Shown here: one piece after another, positions 15,261-21,332 of the stretch
Layout: each line of letters starts with the position of its first letter
Numbering within the stretch: position 1 is the stretch's first letter
Assembly: GCA_036405495.1 (NCBI GenBank)
Contig: DASWXL010000002.1
Location: forward strand, 1-29,967
Direction: 5' to 3'
DNA: 29,967 nt
Origin: DASWTL01 sp036405495
GTDB lineage: Bacteria > Bacteroidota > Bacteroidia > Sphingobacteriales > Sphingobacteriaceae
Translations under genes and position numbers: made by a program
Notes under the pieces: generated by a model
Seen by the model: only the letters and a program-made list of their open reading frames with translations
Told to the model about the DNA's origin: nothing
The model's database searches: none

Positions 15261-16511
15261 TTAGTGTTGATCTATTTGGATTTCTGAATATTGCTGAAAC
15301 GTGGCGTATGACGAGGTGATAACCCGGTCGCCGGCCTTAAGACCTTCCTGGACCTCGTAGTAGCGGTTATTTTTGCGGCCGAGGCGGATATTCCGCTTTA
15401 CGGCTTTTCCGCTATCGTCAACCACGAATACCCAGTTGCCGCCGGTTCCCTGATAAAATTGCCCCTGGTTGAGTAAGAGTGCCCGGTGACTGTCAGACAA
15501 GGTGATCTTCGCCGGTAAAGAGAGGCCGCGGCGCAGCTCTTCAGGCTGCCGTCCCGCAAACGTAAGCTCTACCTGGAACAGGCCATTGGCGACTTCAGGG
15601 ACAACCTTTCTGACTATCAGATCATAGGTCTTTCCATTGTATTCACAAGTTCCGGTTTGGTTTTCACGGATGCGGTTAACATAGTATTCGTCAACTCCGG
15701 CCTGCAGCTTATACCCCTGCATCACATCGATCTTTCCGAGCATCTCATTTGCCTGGTAAAATTTGCCGAGAACAGGATTAAATGAAGAAAGACTGCCGCT
15801 GGCCGGAGCTTTAATGGTCATGTTTTCAATATTCTGGCGGATGATGTTCAGACTTTCATTCATTTGATCCATAGACTGCTCAATTTGCCTCAGCTGGAGA
15901 TTGCGGCTTTCATTCTCCTGTTTTACTGCCTGGCGCAACACCTGCTGTTTGCTGAGGTAGTAGTTGTATTCGCGGCTGGTTTTACGAAAATCATTTGTTG
16001 GAATTACCCCTTTGGCGAACAGATTAGTGTCGATCCGGTATTGTCTTCGGGCCTGGTCCAGATTATATTCCAGTTCGATCATGTCCTCCTGCAGATTGCG
16101 CTGATTTTGCTCCAGGTCAAGTTTTACTTTCCGCAATTGGTTGACCTGCTCCGTGATCGCCGTTTGGTTGCCGGTATAGCTCAGGAGCGCGTTAGGATTC
16201 GATATCTTTAAGATGGGCTGCCCCGCATGCACCTTTGCACCGTTTTCTACATACATCTGCTCAACGACTCCGCCTTCTGAGGAGCTCACGATCACCGATG
16301 TCAGCGGTTCGACACTGGCATCGAGCAATACCACATCCTCAAAATCTCCTTCTGTTACTGTAGAAATGGTGATCTGGTTAGCATCCACACTGGTCATGCT
16401 TTTCAGAGATAAGGTAAAAGCGTATAACACAGATGCCACCGTCAGAACAACGCCCAGCGTGATCATTATCGTTTTGTTACTGAATTTCCGCTTCTCTATT
16501 TTCTTGTCCAT
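15261..16511 (-). CDS. HlyD/MacA-type periplasmic adaptor protein
   Basis: A 416-aa membrane-fusion protein linking the ABC permease to TolC. An N-terminal transmembrane anchor (about 13-34) is followed by the first half of the lipoyl/barrel-sandwich domain (VSSSEGGVVEQMYVENGAKV, about 76-94). A long coiled coil (about 115-230, rich in Gln, Glu, Leu and Arg) comes next, then the second lipoyl half (MTIKAPASGSLSSF, from 231), a beta-barrel and a C-terminal membrane-proximal domain. It is the first gene of the operon, transcribed away from the two-component genes. Its ATG lies about 27 bases beyond a sigma-54-type -12 element, so it is the gene most directly placed under the neighbouring response regulator. 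Confidence 0.93.
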   Translation of the reverse strand: MDKKIEKRKFSNKTIMITLGVVLTVASVLYAFTLSLKSMTSVDANQITISTVTEGDFEDVVLLDASVEPLTSVIVSSSEGGVVEQMYVENGAKVHAGQPILKISNPNALLSYTGNQTAITEQVNQLRKVKLDLEQNQRNLQEDMIELEYNLDQARRQYRIDTNLFAKGVIPTNDFRKTSREYNYYLSKQQVLRQAVKQENESRNLQLRQIEQSMDQMNESLNIIRQNIENMTIKAPASGSLSSFNPVLGKFYQANEMLGKIDVMQGYKLQAGVDEYYVNRIRENQTGTCEYNGKTYDLIVRKVVPEVANGLFQVELTFAGRQPEELRRGLSLPAKITLSDSHRALLLNQGQFYQGTGGNWVFVVDDSGKAVKRNIRLGRKNNRYYEVQEGLKAGDRVITSSYATFQQYSEIQIDQH

Positions 16512-16536
16512 TTAAATTTTGTATTTGGCGGCTATG

Positions 16537-16552
16537 GGCCAAAGTAATGCCA
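16537..16552 (-). promoter_or_regulatory. Sigma-54 (RpoN) -24/-12 promoter of the efflux operon
   Basis: On the minus strand TGGCATTACTTTGGCC (16552-16537) matches the sigma-54 consensus TGGCAC-N5-TTGC. The invariant GG (16551-16550) and GC (16539-16538) have the required 10-nt gap between them; the -12 block reads TGGC instead of TTGC. The predicted start is about 16526, some 15 nt before the HlyD ATG. The divergent neighbour encodes a sigma-54 activator. Confidence 0.72.
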
Positions 16553-16615
16553 TTTGATTTTTTTTATTCTATATATTTCATTTTCAATTAAGTATGTATT
16601 TTTAATAAATCTCTG

Positions 16616-16635
16616 ACTGTTCGAAACCGGACAGT
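16616..16635. promoter_or_regulatory. Candidate enhancer site for the sigma-54 activator
   Basis: The imperfect inverted repeat ACTGTTCGAAACCGGACAGT has perfect outer arms ACTGT and ACAGT and inner CG/CG pairs. Its centre lies about 100 bp upstream of the predicted sigma-54 start, a normal enhancer distance for NtrC-type activators. A second inverted repeat, GTTCA-CGGA-TGAAC, follows at 16640-16653. An AT-rich tract (16553-16610) separates enhancer and promoter and could ease DNA looping. Confidence 0.5.
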
Positions 16636-16676
16636 TAATGTTCACGGATGAACGGCAACATGTATCTTTATCGTTA

Positions 16677-18047
16677 ATGGAAAAAAGAGGGACAGTCCTG
16701 GTTGTTGATGACGATCAGGATATTTTGCTAAGTGCAAAGCTGCTTTTAAAAAAGACCTTTTCTCAGATCATCACCTGCAACTCGCCAAAGGAACTGAATT
16801 CGTTGCTGAGCAGAAACGAGATAGACGTCATTCTGCTGGACATGAACTATCAGAAAGGGGCAGACAATGGCCGCGAAGGCCTGTATTGGCTGGAGCATAT
16901 CCTTTCAGTTAATCCTGATCATGTGGTGATTCTGATGACCGCATACGGGCATGTAGAACTGGCTGTAAATGCTTTAAAGAAAGGCGCTACCGATTTTATT
17001 CTTAAACCATGGGATAATCAAAAGCTTACGGCAACACTCAGTACCGCCTATCAGTTGAACCTATCCAAAAAAGAAGTAAAGAAGCTGGAGAAAACACAGG
17101 CGTCGCTTCAGCATGATATCCGGCGGCCGTTTTCTCAGATCATAGGTGATTCTCCTTCTTTGGCGCAGGTTTTAAAACTTGTCGACAAGGTCGCCCCTAC
17201 AGATGCCAACGTGTTAATACTTGGCGAGAACGGAACCGGGAAACAGGTGATCGCCCACGAGATTCACCAGCGATCATCGAGAAAGGACCACATTTTCATG
17301 CATGTTGATCTTGGCGCTCTTCATGCTAACCTGTTCGAAAGTGAACTGTTCGGGCATGCTAAGGGTGCTTTTACCGGTGCGTCTGACAACAAGCCGGGCC
17401 GGTTCGAACTGGCAGAAGGCGGAACGATCTTCCTCGATGAAATAGGAAATCTGGACCTGAAGCTCCAAAGCAAGCTATTAAGTGTTTTACAGGAACAAAT
17501 GGTCAGCCGTGTTGGAGAAACGAGGTCCCGGCTGATTAATGTCCGGGTGATTGCGGCTACCAATATGCCCCTGCATGATATGGTCAGGACCCAGCAATTC
17601 AGGCAGGATCTGTTGTACCGGTTAAACACCGTTGAAATTATGCTGCCCCCCCTGCGCAGCCGCGGAGATGACGTGCTGCTACTAGCCCGGCATTTTCTGA
17701 ACGTATTTACTCAGAAGTATCATAAGCCGGTCCGCTCCATAGCCAGGTCGGCCGAGAGCCTGCTTCTCTCTTATCCGTGGCCGGGAAACATCCGTGAGTT
17801 GCAGCATGTGATCGAAAGGGCGGTTATTTTAAGCGAAACAACGGAACTCACATCTGCTGACCTCAATCTGAACGCCGGAAAACTTACCAGTCAGTTCTCA
17901 ACCGATAGTCTTGACCTGGAGCAGATGGAAGCGGCATTGGTTCAAAAGGCACTTGAAAAGCATAAGGGTAATATTTCTAAAGCCGCGCAGGATCTGGGCC
18001 TTACGCGGGCTGCACTTTATCGCCGGATGGAAAAATTCAATATTTAA
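16677..18047 (+). CDS. Sigma-54-dependent response regulator (NtrC family)
   Basis: A 456-aa three-domain activator. I chose the ATG at 16677 because the receiver domain begins right after it; an in-frame ATG at 16638 would add 13 residues and extend over the second upstream inverted repeat. The receiver domain (about 1-125) has the acidic pair DDD (11-13), phospho-acceptor Asp55 in VILLDMNY and Lys110 in ILKPW. The AAA+ domain (about 150-390) has Walker A GENGTGKQ (183-190), the sigma-54-contacting GAFTGA loop (230-235) and Walker B IFLDEIG (251-257). The C-terminal Fis-type helix-turn-helix reads KHKGNISKAAQDLGLTRAALYRRM. An intact GAFTGA predicts true sigma-54 activation, fitting the -24/-12 promoter of the divergent efflux operon. 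The histidine kinase gene follows without a gap. Confidence 0.95.
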   Translation: MEKRGTVLVVDDDQDILLSAKLLLKKTFSQIITCNSPKELNSLLSRNEIDVILLDMNYQKGADNGREGLYWLEHILSVNPDHVVILMTAYGHVELAVNALKKGATDFILKPWDNQKLTATLSTAYQLNLSKKEVKKLEKTQASLQHDIRRPFSQIIGDSPSLAQVLKLVDKVAPTDANVLILGENGTGKQVIAHEIHQRSSRKDHIFMHVDLGALHANLFESELFGHAKGAFTGASDNKPGRFELAEGGTIFLDEIGNLDLKLQSKLLSVLQEQMVSRVGETRSRLINVRVIAATNMPLHDMVRTQQFRQDLLYRLNTVEIMLPPLRSRGDDVLLLARHFLNVFTQKYHKPVRSIARSAESLLLSYPWPGNIRELQHVIERAVILSETTELTSADLNLNAGKLTSQFSTDSLDLEQMEAALVQKALEKHKGNISKAAQDLGLTRAALYRRMEKFNI

Positions 18048-19406
18048 ATGTTTTACCAGCGTTTTACCTTTCGACTTTTTACCCAGATCATCATGCTCAA
18101 TTTACTGGGCTTGCTTCTGGTCTATCTGGTACGAAATACGACCTACTACATCACCATGGCCGGTGTTTCTCTGCTGTTGTTTTTTTTGGTTTACCGGTTG
18201 ATTAAGTTCATTGACCAGATCCACTCGGATATAAACAGGTTTATCGCAGCTGTCAAGACCCGCGATCATACCCTGAACTTTCAGCAGAAACAGGCCCGGG
18301 GCAGTTTTCCTCAGTTATATAGATCGTTTGACGAGATCCTGAAGGTTCATAAGTCGATCGAACTGGAGCAGGAAAGCCTTTTCCAGTTGTTGAAGACGAT
18401 CCTTGAACAGGTGGCATCGGGGATCATCGTTGTAACGAGGGATGAACAAAAAGGGAAGGAGATCGTATTTTTCAACCAGGCTGCCCAGAACATGCTGCGG
18501 ATACCTGCATACCGGTACTGGCATCGTTTGGAGCAGCACCTGCCGGAGTTTGGCCGTTTGGTGAACCGGTTGGAAGAGGGCGGTAAGCAGTTTCTTGAGC
18601 TGAGCCTGGGTGAAAGAAAGGTGCAGCTGGCTTTTTCAGTAACCCCACTCCTGTTACAGCAGCAGGCGTACACGATCATTACTTTTCAGAATATCCGGGA
18701 TGAGATCGAACAGAAGGAGATCGAAGCATGGAACAAGCTCATCCAGGTGATATCACATGAATTGTTAAACTCGATTACGCCCATCAGCTCATTGTCTAAT
18801 ACCCTGCAGGAGATCATGGGCGTTAGTGAAGAGTTAGACAGAGACGCTATCGAAGACATCCGGCTGGCTATCCAGACTATTCATAAGCGTTCGGTTGGCC
18901 TGATGGAGTTTGTAAAAGATTATCGCCTGATGGCGGAATTACCGACTCCCGAATTAAAGCCTTATACGATCAGTGAACTGCTGAACCATGTCAGGCGGCT
19001 GATGCAGCCGATGGTCAATGCCCGGTCGGTAAAACTGGAGGTTTCTCAGACGTTGTCGAAGACGACGCTGCCGGTTGATCTGAAACTTATAGAACAGGTC
19101 CTCATCAACCTGATCACAAACAGTTTGTATGCTCTGGAAGGAACGCCTGAGCCCTGCATAAAGATCAATCATACACTCGAAGACGGAAAGCTGATCGTTC
19201 AGGTGTCGGATAACGGTAAAGGAATTCCGGCGGCGGATACTGAAAAGGTCTTTATTCCATTTTATACCACCCGTGAGGGTGGTTCCGGTATAGGATTGAC
19301 AATAAGCCGAAACATTATGAAACTTCATAAAGGCAGCATCCTGGTAAGATCGGTTGAGGGGAACGGCACGGAGATCAGCCTGGTTTTTCCCTATTCATCA
19401 AATTAA
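18048..19406 (+). CDS. Sensor histidine kinase, NtrY-like
   Basis: A 452-aa membrane kinase whose ATG immediately follows the stop of the response regulator gene, so the two are a cognate pair. Two hydrophobic helices (about 10-27 and 33-52) are joined by a loop of only a few residues, which argues against a large periplasmic sensor; the signal is probably sensed in or at the membrane, or in the cytoplasm. A PAS-like domain (about 112-218, GIIVVTRDEQKG through FFNQAAQNMLRI) follows. The kinase core shows the H-box VISHELLNSITP (phospho-acceptor His237), N-box NLITNSLYAL, G1 DNGKGIP, F-box IPFYTT and G2 GGSGIGL, all intact. I infer that it senses envelope stress or the exported compound and phosphorylates Asp55 of the regulator. 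Confidence 0.94.
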   Translation: MFYQRFTFRLFTQIIMLNLLGLLLVYLVRNTTYYITMAGVSLLLFFLVYRLIKFIDQIHSDINRFIAAVKTRDHTLNFQQKQARGSFPQLYRSFDEILKVHKSIELEQESLFQLLKTILEQVASGIIVVTRDEQKGKEIVFFNQAAQNMLRIPAYRYWHRLEQHLPEFGRLVNRLEEGGKQFLELSLGERKVQLAFSVTPLLLQQQAYTIITFQNIRDEIEQKEIEAWNKLIQVISHELLNSITPISSLSNTLQEIMGVSEELDRDAIEDIRLAIQTIHKRSVGLMEFVKDYRLMAELPTPELKPYTISELLNHVRRLMQPMVNARSVKLEVSQTLSKTTLPVDLKLIEQVLINLITNSLYALEGTPEPCIKINHTLEDGKLIVQVSDNGKGIPAADTEKVFIPFYTTREGGSGIGLTISRNIMKLHKGSILVRSVEGNGTEISLVFPYSSN

Positions 19407-19433
19407 AAAAAGCTCCCTATGGGATGGGGAGCT
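19405..19433 (-). terminator. Terminator of the minus-strand tRNA unit
   Basis: AGCTCCC (19411-19417) pairs with GGGAGCT (19427-19433). The adjoining run of seven A on the left becomes a T tract only for transcripts read on the minus strand, so the hairpin ends the tRNA transcript, about 45 nt beyond the tRNA 3' end. On the plus strand the bases after the stem are CAAACTAA, a poor terminator for the kinase gene. Confidence 0.8.
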
Positions 19434-19478
19434 CAAACTAACCAATTATAATAAACCTGAATTGAATAAAGGAAGGAG

Positions 19479-19592
19479 CTGTAGGGGAAGGGGTCGAACC
19501 TTCACGGAGTAGTTGATCTTACCGAAGCAAGGGTTCCCAAATTCTCCGCCACCGAGACAAGGAGGCGTGTCTGCCAATTTCACCACCCTACA
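19479..19592 (-). tRNA. Atypical class II tRNA: Leu-type body, GUC (Asp) anticodon, 45-nt variable region
   Basis: A full cloverleaf folds on the minus strand. The acceptor TGTAGGG (19592-19586) pairs over 7 bp with CCCTACA (19486-19480), followed by discriminator G (19479) and no encoded CCA. The D-arm GTGAAATTGGCAGACAC is typical of bacterial tRNA-Leu. The anticodon stem CCTCC/GGTGG has one T-T mismatch. The loop TTGTCTC gives anticodon GTC (19558-19556) with T at 37 and C at 38. The T-arm is GAAGG-TTCGACC-CCTTC. The variable region (19548-19504) is 45 nt against about 13-15 normally. Its base CGGAG/CTCCG encloses an inner hairpin, CTTGC-TTCG-GTAAG. The total of 114 nt is far above the usual 85-90. 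It has its own promoter and terminator, so it is probably expressed. The amino acid is uncertain: G73, G2-C71, G10, GUC and C38 are known AspRS identity elements, whereas the body is leucine-like. Confidence 0.7.
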
Positions 19593-19624
19593 GTATTAAG
19601 CGTCATTTTGCCGATCGCTTGATA

Positions 19625-19656
19625 CAAATGTAAGGCAACTTGCAAATTGTTGCAAA
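19625..19656 (-). promoter_or_regulatory. Promoter of the atypical tRNA gene
   Basis: On the minus strand a -33 TTTG (19656-19653), a 20-bp spacer and a -7 TACATTTG (19632-19625) match TTTG / TAnnTTTG exactly. The -7 box ends about 32 bases before the tRNA 5' end. Confidence 0.8.
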
Positions 19657-19732
19657 TATCGTAATCATATAATTTTATTTTTATAAATATTTTAATAACA
19701 TTGTTTTTGTTTTATTAATGTTTAAAAATCCC

Positions 19733-20206
19733 ATGGATAAAAGGCATCAAAATTTAGAAATTGACAATCTGGACGTTCAGATCTTATCTGTGCTGATGCA
19801 CGATGCAACCATCCCGTATACCGAAATAGCCAAAAAACTGATCGTTTCAGGGGGCACCATCCACGTCCGGATGAAGAAGATGGAAGAAATGGGTATCATT
19901 AAAGGATCGAACCTGCTCATAGACCCCCAGAAAGTAGGCTATGATGTTTGTGCTTTCCTGGGGATCTTCCTTGAACGCGGGTCCATCTACAAGGATGCGG
20001 TCGGGAAGCTAAAAGAAGTGAAAGAGATCGTAGAGCTTCATTACTGCACCGGCGAATACAGCATGTTTGCCAAGATCATCTGCCGGGATACGAACCACCT
20101 GCGCGAGGTTCTTAACGATAAGATCCAGGCCATTGAAGGGATACAGCGAACCGAGACTTTTATCTCGCTCGAAGAAAGCATTAAACGACAGATCGAGCTT
20201 GAATAG
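19733..20206 (+). CDS. Lrp/AsnC-family transcriptional regulator
   Basis: A 157-aa DNA-binding regulator. I prefer the ATG at 19733 (MDKRHQNLEIDNLD); an in-frame ATG at 19718 would add five residues. The N-terminal helix-turn-helix (about 12-60: LDVQILSVLMHDATIPYTEIAKKLIVSGGTIHVRMKKMEE, shown here in two known motif halves around TEIAKKL and TIHVRMKKME) is typical of Lrp. The RAM ligand-binding domain (about 70-150) follows, including HYCTGEYSMFAKIICRD, where the GEYS segment corresponds to the effector-binding turn. Relatives respond to amino acids such as leucine, lysine or asparagine and act as octamers; the ligand here cannot be read. It is a single-gene unit, divergent from the atypical tRNA gene, with an AT-rich gap upstream and a strong terminator downstream. 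Confidence 0.94.
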   Translation: MDKRHQNLEIDNLDVQILSVLMHDATIPYTEIAKKLIVSGGTIHVRMKKMEEMGIIKGSNLLIDPQKVGYDVCAFLGIFLERGSIYKDAVGKLKEVKEIVELHYCTGEYSMFAKIICRDTNHLREVLNDKIQAIEGIQRTETFISLEESIKRQIELE

Positions 20207-20231
20207 CCGCGGCGGTTTTCCCTTTAAAAAC

Positions 20232-20264
20232 AAAAAAGCCATCCCGGTGAGGAATGGCTTTTTT
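20232..20264. terminator. Bidirectional terminator between lrp-type gene and pdhB
   Basis: AAAAAAGCCAT (20232-20242) pairs with ATGGCTTTTTT (20254-20264). A and T runs are built into the stem, so it works for both convergent genes. Confidence 0.92.
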
Positions 20265-20281
20265 CGGTTATAAAAGCTTAT

Positions 20282-21268
20282 TTACTTCTCTGCATACATG
20301 ACATCTTTCACAGCCTTAATTACCCGCTCTACGCTTGGGATAGCTGCTTTAACAAGTGTTGGTGCATATGGAAGCGGTACATCAGCGCTTGCCACGCGAA
20401 GAACCGGAGCATCTAAATAGTCAAATGCATCTTTCTGTACTTTGAACGCAATTTCGGTAGCGATCGAAGCCAGTGGCCATGCTTCTTCAACGATGATCAG
20501 GCGGTTGGTTTTCTTAACAGAGTTAATAACGGTATCGTAGTCTATCGGACGGACGGTGCGTAAGTCGATCACTTCAGCGTTCACGCCTTCTTTAGAAAGT
20601 TCTTCAACAGCAGGCGTTACTACACGCGGAAGCATTTTGCCGAAAGTCACGATCGTTACATCAGTACCTTCCTTTACCACTTTCGCTTTGCCCAGCTCGA
20701 TATAATATTCTTCTTCCGGAACAGGTCCTTTGTCGCCATACATCATTTCTGATTCCATGAAGATAACCGGATCCGGATCAATGATCGATTGCTTCAGCAA
20801 TCCTTTTGCATCATACGGATTTGATGGAACCACTACTTTCAGCCCGGGAGTGTTTGCATACCAGTTCTCAAAGTTCTGCGAGTGCTGCGCCCCTAACTGA
20901 CCGGCGTTACCGGTTGGGCCACGGAATACCATAGGCATCGGAAACTGGCCGCCGCTCATGGAAAGCATTTTTGCCGCCGAATTGATCACCTGGTCTATCG
21001 CAACCAGCGAAAAGTTGAAAGTCATGAACTCAATGATAGGCTTCAAGCCGTTCATTGCCGCTCCAACCCCGATACCTGCAAAGCCAAGTTCAGCAATAGG
21101 CGTGTCAATTACTCGTTTGGCTCCAAACTCGTCAAGCATACCCTGACTAACTTTATAGGCACCATTATATTGAGCAACTTCCTCACCCATTAAAAATATT
21201 TTCTCGTCTTTACGCATTTCTTCGCTCATTGCTTCGCGAAGCGCTTCTCTGAACTGTATTTCTCTCAT
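20282..21268 (-). CDS. pdhB: Pyruvate dehydrogenase E1 component, beta subunit
   Basis: This is the E1 beta subunit of the pyruvate dehydrogenase complex, which with E1 alpha and thiamine diphosphate decarboxylates pyruvate and acetylates the E2 lipoyl group. I start it at the ATG at 21268 (MREIQFREALREAM, 328 aa); the frame extends to a TTG at 21292, but that codon overlaps the -7 promoter box. Family motifs are FLMGEEVAQYNGAYKVSQG (thiamine-diphosphate site with the conserved Glu), FGAKRVIDTPIAELGFAGIGVGAA, read here around DTPIAELGF, and VFRGPTGNAGQLGAQHSQ. The C-terminal transketolase domain contains DLRTVRPID and VEEAWPLASIATEI. Length and motifs fit PdhB better than the branched-chain enzyme, though the two are close. 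pdhA and the E2 gene are not adjacent. Confidence 0.94.
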   Translation of the reverse strand: MREIQFREALREAMSEEMRKDEKIFLMGEEVAQYNGAYKVSQGMLDEFGAKRVIDTPIAELGFAGIGVGAAMNGLKPIIEFMTFNFSLVAIDQVINSAAKMLSMSGGQFPMPMVFRGPTGNAGQLGAQHSQNFENWYANTPGLKVVVPSNPYDAKGLLKQSIIDPDPVIFMESEMMYGDKGPVPEEEYYIELGKAKVVKEGTDVTIVTFGKMLPRVVTPAVEELSKEGVNAEVIDLRTVRPIDYDTVINSVKKTNRLIIVEEAWPLASIATEIAFKVQKDAFDYLDAPVLRVASADVPLPYAPTLVKAAIPSVERVIKAVKDVMYAEK

Positions 21269-21289
21269 CGGATAATTAAATTTCGGACG

Positions 21290-21297
21290 CAAATATA
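21290..21297 (-). promoter_or_regulatory. -7 promoter box of pdhB
   Basis: TATATTTG on the minus strand is an exact TAnnTTTG box, 21 nt before the chosen pdhB ATG. No clear TTTG is found at -33. The short gap after addB and this box suggest an independent pdhB transcript. Confidence 0.6.
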
Positions 21298-21332
21298 GCT
21301 TTTATATGTTTTATAAGTAAGTTCACAGACCT

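Noticed and set aside
19405..19433. Hairpin as terminator of the histidine kinase gene
   Set aside because: The T tract exists only on the minus strand, so it serves the tRNA transcript; a weak effect on the plus strand cannot be excluded.
19479..19592. Ordinary tRNA-Leu or tRNA-Asp
   Set aside because: The anticodon does not decode Leu codons, the body is not that of tRNA-Asp, and the length and variable arm fit neither.
21269..21292. TTG start extending pdhB by eight residues
   Set aside because: The TTG is part of the -7 box TATATTTG; the ATG at 21268 starts the conserved sequence.
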